DNA from: an uncultured Collinsella sp.
Lineage (GTDB): Bacteria > Actinomycetota > Coriobacteriia > Coriobacteriales > Coriobacteriaceae
Assembly (NCBI GenBank): GCA_958443615.1
Contig: CAUCLI010000009.1
Coordinates: 9,407 to 73,406 of the forward strand
Direction of reading: 5' to 3'
Length of the DNA stretch: 64,000 bases
Part shown: in pieces, positions 8,181 to 16,155 of the stretch
Layout of the letters: every line of letters begins with the position of its first letter
Numbering within the stretch: position 1 is the first letter of the stretch
The notes under the pieces: model-generated
Told to the model about the DNA's origin: nothing
The model's input: only the letters and a program-made list of their open reading frames with translations
The model's database searches: none
Program-made: the position numbers and the translations under genes

Positions 8181-9473
8181 TTACGACCTCAACTCACGCA
8201 CAACAGCAGAAAGCACCCGTCGCATTTTGGAACCACGCGGCAACAGAGCGTTAAGCACCCTGCGCGGAAAGACCGACTCGCGCGCCATTTTGATTTCGAG
8301 TCGCTCACGAACCTCTCGATCCCGTGCGGTGCGATGGTCATCGATCTGGCGCAGAAGCTCGATAAGAATCGAAGTCTTTTCGTCATGGCGGAAGGCTACA
8401 TCCGAAGCCTCCATCAGCGGCTCGAACACCGAGCGCCATCGGATGAGGGTCATGTCGTCAAGACGCGAGCAATCCTCGAGTACCCATCGCGCTCGACCCA
8501 TAAGCGGGGCGACCAGAGCATGCAGCACGGATCCGACACCCCATGTGTCAACCAGAGCCGGAATCACATCAAGTTGATCGCCAAGAGACAGCCTAGTCAC
8601 CCATTCATTCGAAATCGTGAGGAGACATCTCTCTTCCAGCCAGCAGGCATATCGAGCCAGTGAATCCATGCAGGAGTCGCTCACATATGCCTGAACGCAC
8701 TCAACGAGCACCTTGATCTCGCGCTGACGTTGCTCAAATGAGTCACGCGACATGGACCCATAGCCAGATCGTCCTGCCCCAAAATAATACTTGAGCATAT
8801 GAATATCGGTGCAGTTGATCAATCGCCTTGCCCTCGATGCGAGAACGAAGAATTCATAGGCGTCTTCCATGTATCCAAGACGCTCAGACACCATCGTTTT
8901 CCAAGCCGCCCTACAGAAATCCCCGTTGTAGGCACATACCGTGACGCTCCACGTATCCTGTTGTTCGCAGTCGTCGCTAAACGATCGAGCGAGTATATCA
9001 GCGCCCTCCGACACTCCGCGAGAAGCATTAAAGACAGAAGCCGTTGACGCCGCAGATGCTTTATTTTTATCACCGCACGCGACAACATCGATTCCGAAAC
9101 GGTATATATCCGCTTCATGCGATTGCATAAACGGCAGCGCGACATCACAAAATACAGCGCTGACCTCATCGTCGCCATCCACGAAATACACGTAGCGACC
9201 ACTTGAAAGTTCAACGCCTGTTCGCCGCGCCAGATGAGGACCCTCGTTACGGCACTTGCTTATCACGCGAAAACGAGGGTCGTCTTCAACAGCGGAATTA
9301 ATGGCTGTCAGAGTCCCATCGCTGCTCGCATCATCGACAACAATCACTTCAGACACTGTTGACAGTTGTGCCCGCAGACCGCATAGACACCGCGCAATCG
9401 AATCCTCGACATTGTAGGCAATGACAACAAAGGAGAGCAGCGGAACGGCATTCACTCGAGGCGGCGTCTTCAT
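8181..9473 (-). CDS. GT2 glycosyltransferase, A+T-rich
   Basis: 430 residues from ATG 9473. The GT-A half has LSFVVIAYNVEDSIARC, EVIVVDDASSDGT, KCRNEGPHLARRTG and YVYFVDGDDEVS (acidic metal site near residue 97). The C-terminal 200 residues are helical and unassigned. It follows wzt by 25 bases, so it may be read with wzm and wzt. Its codon use is less GC-biased than rmlA or rmlB, as in other variable glycosyltransferase genes of such loci, and this hints at horizontal acquisition. The sugar specificity is unknown. Confidence 0.85.
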   Translation of the reverse strand: MKTPPRVNAVPLLSFVVIAYNVEDSIARCLCGLRAQLSTVSEVIVVDDASSDGTLTAINSAVEDDPRFRVISKCRNEGPHLARRTGVELSSGRYVYFVDGDDEVSAVFCDVALPFMQSHEADIYRFGIDVVACGDKNKASAASTASVFNASRGVSEGADILARSFSDDCEQQDTWSVTVCAYNGDFCRAAWKTMVSERLGYMEDAYEFFVLASRARRLINCTDIHMLKYYFGAGRSGYGSMSRDSFEQRQREIKVLVECVQAYVSDSCMDSLARYACWLEERCLLTISNEWVTRLSLGDQLDVIPALVDTWGVGSVLHALVAPLMGRARWVLEDCSRLDDMTLIRWRSVFEPLMEASDVAFRHDEKTSILIELLRQIDDHRTARDREVRERLEIKMARESVFPRRVLNALLPRGSKMRRVLSAVVRELRS

Positions 9474-9498
9474 ATGGCGCGGAACCCCTCTCTCGCTT

Positions 9499-10728
9499 CT
9501 AATAATCCAAACCCAAATAATCCGCCTTGAGAGCGACCTCGCTTAACAGGGCATAATTGTTCTGTCTGTCGGTACGAATGGCAAAGAAACAGCTGTTCTG
9601 CTCGTTGGTGAAGGCAAGCATCTCAGTCTCCTCATCTTCCGTTGTCGATGAGTCAACGCGGACCGTGGCGAACAACTTGTATTGTCCGCTGTTAAACATG
9701 GAAACGGGAAGGGAAATCCGAAGCCTATGGCGACCGGGCGTTTTTATTGGAATACTGCCAGAATCGAACGGAATACCTCCGCGCTGCGTGTCATTAAGGC
9801 AGAATGCAAGGTAAAAAGGTCTAGAGCCGCGATAATCGTATTCAATATCAAAAACAAACGGCTCCTGTCCCGTTATGAGGAGTTCAGACACGGGATTGAT
9901 GCGCAAGAATGGGACCTCTTCGTTAAGGCCTAAAGCAAGCTCATTGCCGTGACCGCCGCCCTTCTCCTCCCGCTTAAGATTTTCAAGCGTGTAACGATCG
10001 GCCACATCGTCTTTGTCTCCGGAGACGACAATCTCACCGTCTTTGATGAGGATTGCCTTGTTGCAGTATTTCTTCACGGCATCCATGCTGTGGGTAACGA
10101 GGATGACCGTTTTGCTGGGATCCTGCTTGATCCGAGCAAAAAAGCTATCGCACTTGCGCTGGAACGCCTCGTCACCCACGGCCAGCACCTCATCAAGCAC
10201 GAGGATGTCGCCGCGCGCCTGAATGGCGACGGAGAATGCCAAACGGACCTGCATGCCGGAAGAATAATTCTTCAGCTTCTGGTCCATGAAATCCTCGAGT
10301 TCGGCGAACTCGACAATGTCGTCGTACATCTCGTCGATCTCAGCGCGGGAAAACCCAAGCAGAGCTCCGTTCAGATAGACGTTCTCGCGACCCGTGAGCT
10401 CGGGATTAAAGCCAACGCCGAGCTCGATAAAGGGCACGAGCTTGCCATCGACCGTGATGGAGCCCCGCTCGGGAACGTAAATCTGGGAGATGAGCTTGAG
10501 AAGCGTCGACTTGCCGCTGCCGTTACGACCAACGATACCGAAGAAATCGCCCTGGTGAACCTCAAAAGAAACACCCTTGAGCACCTGCTGCTCTCGATAA
10601 CCCTTGATACCCTTGGTCCAGTTGATGAGGAGCTGCTTGAGGCCGGAAGCCTGCTCGGTGGGAAGGCGAAAGGATTTCTCGACATTCTCGACCTTGAGCA
10701 CAACTTTGCTGTTCTCCGTCGAAGCCAT
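9499..10728 (-). CDS. wzt: ABC polysaccharide exporter ATP-binding protein
   Basis: 409 residues. The N-terminal ATPase domain (about 1-245) has Walker A GIVGRNGSGKSTLLKL, signature NYSSGMQVRLAF, Walker B DILVLDEVLAVGD and the H-loop VILVTHSMD. A C-terminal domain of about 150 residues is predicted beta-rich, resembling the Wzt domain that recognises the chain end in ABC-dependent O-antigen or teichoic acid export; that resemblance is inferred. The ATG at 10728 shares one base with the wzm stop (TAATG) and has GGAGGTGATG upstream, so translation is coupled. With Wzm it would move the lipid-linked polysaccharide across the membrane. Confidence 0.92.
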   Translation of the reverse strand: MASTENSKVVLKVENVEKSFRLPTEQASGLKQLLINWTKGIKGYREQQVLKGVSFEVHQGDFFGIVGRNGSGKSTLLKLISQIYVPERGSITVDGKLVPFIELGVGFNPELTGRENVYLNGALLGFSRAEIDEMYDDIVEFAELEDFMDQKLKNYSSGMQVRLAFSVAIQARGDILVLDEVLAVGDEAFQRKCDSFFARIKQDPSKTVILVTHSMDAVKKYCNKAILIKDGEIVVSGDKDDVADRYTLENLKREEKGGGHGNELALGLNEEVPFLRINPVSELLITGQEPFVFDIEYDYRGSRPFYLAFCLNDTQRGGIPFDSGSIPIKTPGRHRLRISLPVSMFNSGQYKLFATVRVDSSTTEDEETEMLAFTNEQNSCFFAIRTDRQNNYALLSEVALKADYLGLDY

Positions 10729-11594
10729 TACATCACCTCCGCGAACTTAGGGCTGTATTTCCTAAAAACATGGATACCCCAAAGAAGTAAGATGAAGGTC
10801 AAAGCAACGGGGATCATCTGGAAAAAGATATTGTCTGAGAGCGTCCAGATCGTCGGGGTCGTGGCCGGCGCAATAAGGTTGTGACGAATGTCCTGGATGA
10901 TCTGAGCAGCGGGATTGAGCAACATCAACTTCTCGACCAAAAGACCGACACCGGGGGCGACTTCCCCCAGCTTCTGCTCGACCATAGAGAGCGGGTAGAT
11001 GATCGGCGTCGCGTAGAACAGGCCTTGGAGCACGACCTCCCAGATGTGCTGGGCATCACGGAAATAGACGTTGAGGGTAGACAGCAGCAGCGCCACCCCG
11101 AGGGAAAGCAAGTAGAGCTGCACCAAGTTGATCGGAAGCCAAAACACGTTAACGGTAAACTGCACGCCCGACAAAATACAGGCGACAATCACGACACCAA
11201 GGTTGATCGACATGCAGATGAGCGCATTGATCGTCGCAGAGACGGCGATGATGTACTTGGGAAAGTTGATTTTCCTCAGCAGGTCACCGCGTGTAGTAAT
11301 GGAGCAGAGGCCCATCGTAGTGGACTCGGTGAAGAAGTTCCACATGCTGATACCGAGTAGCAGTACCAGTGGAAAGGTGTCGGTGCCGTCGGAAAAACGA
11401 AGGAACTTTACAAACACGACGTACATGACGCAAAAGAGCATCAAAGGCTTGAGAACAGACCACGCGATACCCAGGAAAGACCCCTGGTAGCGCAACAGGA
11501 AGTCGGTTTTCACAAGCTCCCTCAAGATGATAAAGGACTCGCGGTAGCGTTCTTTCAATTTGGTAAACAAAAGATATCCGATCTGACGAACCAA
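10728..11594 (-). CDS. wzm: ABC polysaccharide exporter permease
   Basis: About 288 residues of the ABC-2 permease family with six predicted membrane segments, including IAWSVLKPLMLFCVMYVVF, VVLQGLFYATPIIYPLSM and the last segment near FILLLWGIHVF. An amphipathic start (KERYRESFIILRELVKTDF) and the conserved RYQGSFLG are typical of Wzm/TagG. The start codon is uncertain: no ATG lies near the conserved N-terminus. A TTG at 11594, eight bases after the rmlA stop, fits best; a TTG a few codons further in is possible. It forms a coupled pair with wzt. Confidence 0.88.
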   Translation of the reverse strand: MVRQIGYLLFTKLKERYRESFIILRELVKTDFLLRYQGSFLGIAWSVLKPLMLFCVMYVVFVKFLRFSDGTDTFPLVLLLGISMWNFFTESTTMGLCSITTRGDLLRKINFPKYIIAVSATINALICMSINLGVVIVACILSGVQFTVNVFWLPINLVQLYLLSLGVALLLSTLNVYFRDAQHIWEVVLQGLFYATPIIYPLSMVEQKLGEVAPGVGLLVEKLMLLNPAAQIIQDIRHNLIAPATTPTIWTLSDNIFFQMIPVALTFILLLWGIHVFRKYSPKFAEVM

Positions 11595-11602
11595 ACGCCT
11601 GA

Positions 11603-12505
11603 TTAGTGTTGGGCGCTCTGGTTGACGAACTCGCCGGCGGCGACGCGCTTGAGGTGCTTCCCATACTCGGACTTGCCGTAGCGCTCGGCGCAGGCCGAGA
11701 GCGTCTCGCGGTCGATCCAGCCGTTCTCGTAGGCGATCTCCTCCAGCACGGACACGGGCATGTCCTGGGAGCGCTCCACGGCGCGGACGAACTCGCCCGC
11801 CTCGTAGAGGGACTCCATGGTGCCGGTGTCGAGCCACGCGTAGCCGCGCCCGAGCGTCACGACGGAGAGCAGCCCGTCCTCCAGGTACATGCGGTTGAGG
11901 TCGGTGATCTCGAGCTCGCCGCGAGCGGAGGGGACGACCTCCTTGGCGCGCCCGCACACATCGCCCGGGTAGAAGTACAGGCCGGTGACGGCGTAGGCGC
12001 TCTTGGGCTGCTCGGGCTTCTCCTCGATGGAGACGGCGTTGAAGTCGTCGTCGAACTCCACGACGCCGAAGCGCTCGGGGTCGTCGACGTGGTAGCCGAA
12101 CACGGTGGCGAGCCCCCTCGTCTCGGCGTTCTCCACCGCGCGGCGCAGGTGGCGGCCCAGGCCGTTGCCGTAGAAGATGTTGTCGCCGAGGACGAGCGCG
12201 CAGGGCTCCCCTCCCGCGAACTCCTCGCCGATGACGAAGGCCTGGGCGAGGCCGTCGGGGCTGGGCTGGACGGCGTAGGAGAGGTTCACGCCGTAGTCCG
12301 ACCCGTCGCGGAGCAAGCGCTCGAAGTTGGGCAGGTCGGACGGGGTGGAGATGATCAGGATGTCGCGGATGCCCGCCATCATGAGGACGGACAGCGGGTA
12401 GTAGATCATCGGCTTGTCGTAGACCGGCAGCAGTTGCTTGCTGGTGACGGTGGTCAGCGGGTACAGGCGGGTGCCGGACCCGCCGGCGAGGATGATGCCC
12501 TTCAT
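11603..12505 (-). CDS. rmlA: Glucose-1-phosphate thymidylyltransferase
   Basis: 300 residues. It makes dTDP-glucose from glucose-1-phosphate and dTTP, the first step to dTDP-L-rhamnose. The signature nucleotidyltransferase N-terminus GIILAGGSGTRLYPLT is intact, followed by SKQLLPVYDKPMIYYPLS, ALVLGDNIFYG, GVVEFDDDFNAVSIEEKP and YAWLDTGTMESL. The length is normal for RmlA. AAGGAG lies eight bases ahead of ATG 12505. It heads the rmlA-wzm-wzt group, so donor synthesis and export are on one unit, while rmlB and rmlCD lie 4.5 kb downstream beyond the toxin-antitoxin genes. Confidence 0.96.
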   Translation of the reverse strand: MKGIILAGGSGTRLYPLTTVTSKQLLPVYDKPMIYYPLSVLMMAGIRDILIISTPSDLPNFERLLRDGSDYGVNLSYAVQPSPDGLAQAFVIGEEFAGGEPCALVLGDNIFYGNGLGRHLRRAVENAETRGLATVFGYHVDDPERFGVVEFDDDFNAVSIEEKPEQPKSAYAVTGLYFYPGDVCGRAKEVVPSARGELEITDLNRMYLEDGLLSVVTLGRGYAWLDTGTMESLYEAGEFVRAVERSQDMPVSVLEEIAYENGWIDRETLSACAERYGKSEYGKHLKRVAAGEFVNQSAQH

Positions 12506-12618
12506 GGATAAAGCTCCTTAAGTATGGTCACGTCTGAACTATCTTAACGCCGAACGCCCGAAGGACGAACCTCGGGCGCTTGACTTTAGATAAGCTGCAT
12601 AGCCATGAAGTTAGAAAG

Positions 12619-15033
12619 CTACTTCAGCAGCGGGACCTCGGGATAGTAGCCCACTGTTGCGGCAGGACGATGATAAGGATCACCGCAGACATAATACTTG
12701 CTCCAAGCAGAGCGCAACTTCCCCTGCTCGCCGATGAATCGCATCATGTTTTTACCTACGGCATCAGAACCACGGCTAAAGGATTCGTGATGATACAGAA
12801 GGGCATCCGGAGTATAGACAACCAATTTGTCCAGTTCACGTACCCGCAAGCAGTAGTCCACGTCGTTGAACGCAACTACAAATTCCTCATTCAGCCCGCC
12901 AAGTTCATCGAAGACAGACCTCTTGGTCATCAGGCACGCACCGGTAACGGCGCTTAAATCCTGCACCAACGAAGCCCTGCGCATGTATCCGGGGTCGTCG
13001 CGATCAAGATTCCAGAAAGCATGTCCGGGGCTCGCCTCCTCTGCAATGCTCTGGCACTTGACCATAATCACGCCGGCGTGCTGCACCGTGTCGTCTGGAT
13101 AAAGGAGCTTGGCGCCCACCACTCCAACTTCGGGCCGCTGGCAAATGGCAAGCATCGATTCAAGCCATTTGGGCTCAATCACCTCGACATCGTTATTGAG
13201 CAGCAAGATAAAATCGCCCTTGGCGTCGCGCGCACCGAAGTTATTGATGGCCGAATAATTGAACTCGCCCCGCCATGTAACAACACGAATATTGTTGTAT
13301 TGAGCGACAGCCTGCTCATAATATGCGAAGGTCTCCTCCTCCACGCTGTTATTCTCGATGATGATGATCTCGAAGTTGCGGTAGCTCGTGAGGTCTTCGA
13401 CTGAGTCGATGCAACGCTTCAGGACTTTCACACTGTCCTTATTCGGAATCAGAATGCTGACCAGCGGATCGCCCACGACCTCATAGGTAACATGATAGAA
13501 GCAAGCATTATCGGTCAGCTCAGCCGTCGCAGCTATCCCGCAACGATCAAGATGCTCTTGCAGGGCTCGCCTACCGGCATCATCTGCATATCCTTTGTTG
13601 CCGGCACTTTTGGCAGTCGAGGTATCGCTGATTCTCCAGTGATACAGGACATCAGGAATATGGACGATGTTCGTGGTGCGCTCAACAAGACGGAGAAGGA
13701 AATCGTAGTCCTGCGCCCCATCAAACGCAGAGCGCAGCATGAGCTCCTTGGCAAAGGCCGCCCTAACCGCCAAGAGATGCGTAATGTAGTTATGGCAGCG
13801 AAGAAGATCTAGATTGAAGTCCGACTTGAAATGAGGCGCAACAAACTCCCCTTCCTCGTTCAAGAAGTCCTCGTCGCAATACAGGGCGTCAATTGAGCCA
13901 TCCTCGTCAATCGCCTCTGCGTAGTAATAGAGCGCAAGGGGATCCAACAGGTCATCGTGATCAAAAAACACAACATATTCGCCCGAAGCGGCCTCGATAC
14001 CGACATTCGTGTTGTCGGAAATGCCATTGTTTCCCTCGAGCTCGATGACGCGCACGCGGCTATCAGCAATCTTTGTAAGGGCATCCTGCAACGTAGCATC
14101 CTCAGGACTGGCGTTGAGGAGAATAAGTTCCCAATTCTGATAGACCTGATCGATAACAGATCCGACCATACCGGTCAAATAGTCAACAGGGGTTCGATAC
14201 AGTGGGACAATAACGCTGAACTTAGGACCGACAAGGTCCACGAACTCCTCGCGACTGATTCCGGACAGGAATCGACCGCGCGCAATGGTTCGACTCTTGT
14301 ATTCAGGACCTCCGGCGCAACGGTACATAGACGGCGAGAGAGTGGCCAAGTAATGAGCACGGGCAGCCGGGTCAAGACATAGGAAGCCAGAGCGATTCCC
14401 TATCTGGCTGTCCGCCACGACACAGTACGTTTTGCCGTCATCCGGAACTCGCACCGTGAAGGGCACCTCACGACGCAATCCGCCCATCACCGTCACATCC
14501 GCTGGATTGCCAACGCGCAGGGAAGGACAGCCGACGGCCATGCCATTGCCATCGATCACGCGAAGCAAAGCAAAGTCCTCAGATGGCAAGCAGATTTGGC
14601 CCTTAAGAATAAGCTCGCCCTTTTGAGGGGCTGGGATAAGAGCTTTGGGAGCTAGATGGATCTGATCCGTATAAGTCGACCTATCGATATCTCGCATAGA
14701 ATGAGCACGATCATTTGCGAATCTGTAGTTAAAGCGAGAGGCCCACTTGATTGCGAAGCGAGAAAACATCTTCCGGGCACGGCGCAGCTCCGAGCCGCGC
14801 TCATCGTACTGGCGCATCTCGACCGACACACGCTTGGTATCGAGCAGCGGAACGACGGCGACATAGCGACATGCGCCACGAGCATCCGTCTCCATATAAT
14901 ACGCCTCAATAGGAAGCTCAACACCCTCTTCGGAATGAGAGAAAAAACGAACGTCGCTCGTCCGATCGTGCATCTCGAACTCAACAGCAAGATACGCGAC
15001 CCCTTGGCCCCTACATATTCCCGTGCAACGCAT
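12619..15033 (-). CDS. Large double-domain GT2 glycosyltransferase
   Basis: 804 residues, complete. Residues 1 to about 265 form a beta-rich non-catalytic region. Two GT-A domains follow: the first from KFSVIVPLYRTPVDY with FFDHDDLLDPLA and ALYCDEDFL, the second from LVSILIPNKDSVKVL with IIIENNS and LLLLNNDVEVIEP. The end carries GACLMTKRSVFDELGG and FNDVDYCLRVRE, as in rhamnan and galactan polymerising transferases. The same architecture is seen in the truncated gene at 1-2150. Two active modules often mean two different linkages added alternately. The 113-base gap to rmlA holds a weak hairpin (12555-12578) without a T-run. Confidence 0.92.
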   Translation of the reverse strand: MRCTGICRGQGVAYLAVEFEMHDRTSDVRFFSHSEEGVELPIEAYYMETDARGACRYVAVVPLLDTKRVSVEMRQYDERGSELRRARKMFSRFAIKWASRFNYRFANDRAHSMRDIDRSTYTDQIHLAPKALIPAPQKGELILKGQICLPSEDFALLRVIDGNGMAVGCPSLRVGNPADVTVMGGLRREVPFTVRVPDDGKTYCVVADSQIGNRSGFLCLDPAARAHYLATLSPSMYRCAGGPEYKSRTIARGRFLSGISREEFVDLVGPKFSVIVPLYRTPVDYLTGMVGSVIDQVYQNWELILLNASPEDATLQDALTKIADSRVRVIELEGNNGISDNTNVGIEAASGEYVVFFDHDDLLDPLALYYYAEAIDEDGSIDALYCDEDFLNEEGEFVAPHFKSDFNLDLLRCHNYITHLLAVRAAFAKELMLRSAFDGAQDYDFLLRLVERTTNIVHIPDVLYHWRISDTSTAKSAGNKGYADDAGRRALQEHLDRCGIAATAELTDNACFYHVTYEVVGDPLVSILIPNKDSVKVLKRCIDSVEDLTSYRNFEIIIIENNSVEEETFAYYEQAVAQYNNIRVVTWRGEFNYSAINNFGARDAKGDFILLLNNDVEVIEPKWLESMLAICQRPEVGVVGAKLLYPDDTVQHAGVIMVKCQSIAEEASPGHAFWNLDRDDPGYMRRASLVQDLSAVTGACLMTKRSVFDELGGLNEEFVVAFNDVDYCLRVRELDKLVVYTPDALLYHHESFSRGSDAVGKNMMRFIGEQGKLRSAWSKYYVCGDPYHRPAATVGYYPEVPLLK

Positions 15034-15067
15034 AACAACCCTTTGCTAGAACAAGAAGGGAGGCCGC

Positions 15068-16108
15068 CTAGCGGCCACCCTGCAACATCGTATCGATCAT
15101 CTTGGCGATGGACTCACCATACCCGTCCCCCGGGACCGCCCACTTGCCGTTTAAATCCTCAAGCAGCGGAGCACACCCACGTTTGACGAGGTCAAAGCGT
15201 GGGTCAACGCACGCCTGCGCAAGCGGGTCCGTCGAGGCGTACGCCTTGAGGTGCTGCACCTGGGCGCGAATGCCGGTTCGGACGTCCTTGAAGGAGGCGG
15301 CGTTGCCCGGGGCCGAGTTCACGGCGCCCAAACCGCAGAAGTTGCACTGCTCGGCCTTGACGGCCCCGCCGAAGCGCAGCCAGCCCGTCTCCTTCATCGC
15401 CTGTGCGAACACGACCTCGGCGCGAACACCCTCGGCCTTTGCCTCCTCCAGCACGATCGTACAGAAATCCTGCAGGGTCGGCGCGCCATAGTTCGTGTAC
15501 ACGCTGGCCGGGTACGTGGACTCGCCAACATTCTTGCGATAGTAGGCGGCCATCTGCTCCACGGAGGCTTGCGACACGCCCATGATGGGCGTACGGCCCA
15601 CGGGAACGGTGTCCTCCGCCACGCCATACCAGGCCACGCCCTCCTGCTTCCAGCCACGGCCGGCGAGCACCTGGTATTCGTTGTAATCCTTGGTGTAGTG
15701 GTGGTTCAGCGTGCCCTCATGGTAGAGCCGGTATACCGGCACGCCCTCCGCCTCATCGGAGTACCAGGCCACGCCCTCCTGCTTCCAGCCACGGCCGGCG
15801 AGCACCTGGTACTCGTTGTAGTCCTTGGTGTAGTGATGGTCACGCGTACCCTCGTGGTACAAACGGTACACTGGAACAGCGGAGGAATCGCGCGAATCCC
15901 ACGCCACACCCTCCTGTTTCCAGCCACGACCGGCGAGCACCTGGTACTCGTTCGCATCCATGGTGTAGTGATGATCGAGAGTGCCTGGATGATACAGGCG
16001 GTACACCGTCTTGATGGGTGCGGCAAACGCCGCCTGGCAAGGCGCCACAAGCAGTGCGACCGCTGCGGCTAGCGCCGCCATGCATGCGATAACGCGGTTC
16101 TTCCTCAT
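15068..16108 (-). CDS. Secreted glucosaminidase-domain protein with three DUF5648 repeats
   Basis: About 346 residues. A signal peptide (KNRVIACMAALAAAVALLV, ending near AFA-AP) leads to three tandem repeats of about 45 residues containing VYRLYHPGTLDHHYT and GRGWKQEGVAW, which fit the DUF5648 family often found on surface proteins. The C-terminal 160 residues resemble a glucosaminidase/lysozyme-like domain, with VFAQAMKETGWLRFGG giving the likely catalytic Glu, then CNFCGLGA and GIRAQVQHLKAYA. It probably cuts the glycan strand of peptidoglycan outside the cell. I prefer ATG 16108 because GGGGGAA lies nine bases upstream; ATG 16126 adds six residues. A second hydrolase with the same repeats is directly upstream. 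Confidence 0.85.
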   Translation of the reverse strand: MRKNRVIACMAALAAAVALLVAPCQAAFAAPIKTVYRLYHPGTLDHHYTMDANEYQVLAGRGWKQEGVAWDSRDSSAVPVYRLYHEGTRDHHYTKDYNEYQVLAGRGWKQEGVAWYSDEAEGVPVYRLYHEGTLNHHYTKDYNEYQVLAGRGWKQEGVAWYGVAEDTVPVGRTPIMGVSQASVEQMAAYYRKNVGESTYPASVYTNYGAPTLQDFCTIVLEEAKAEGVRAEVVFAQAMKETGWLRFGGAVKAEQCNFCGLGAVNSAPGNAASFKDVRTGIRAQVQHLKAYASTDPLAQACVDPRFDLVKRGCAPLLEDLNGKWAVPGDGYGESIAKMIDTMLQGGR

Positions 16109-16155
16109 GTAGGCTGTTTCCCCCATTCGCTCACTCAGCAGCTACGCAACGCCGT

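Noticed and set aside
12555..12578. Hairpin CGCCCGA/TCGGGCG as a terminator of the 804-residue glycosyltransferase gene
   Set aside because: The stem is 7 bp with a 10-base loop and no T-run on the minus strand.
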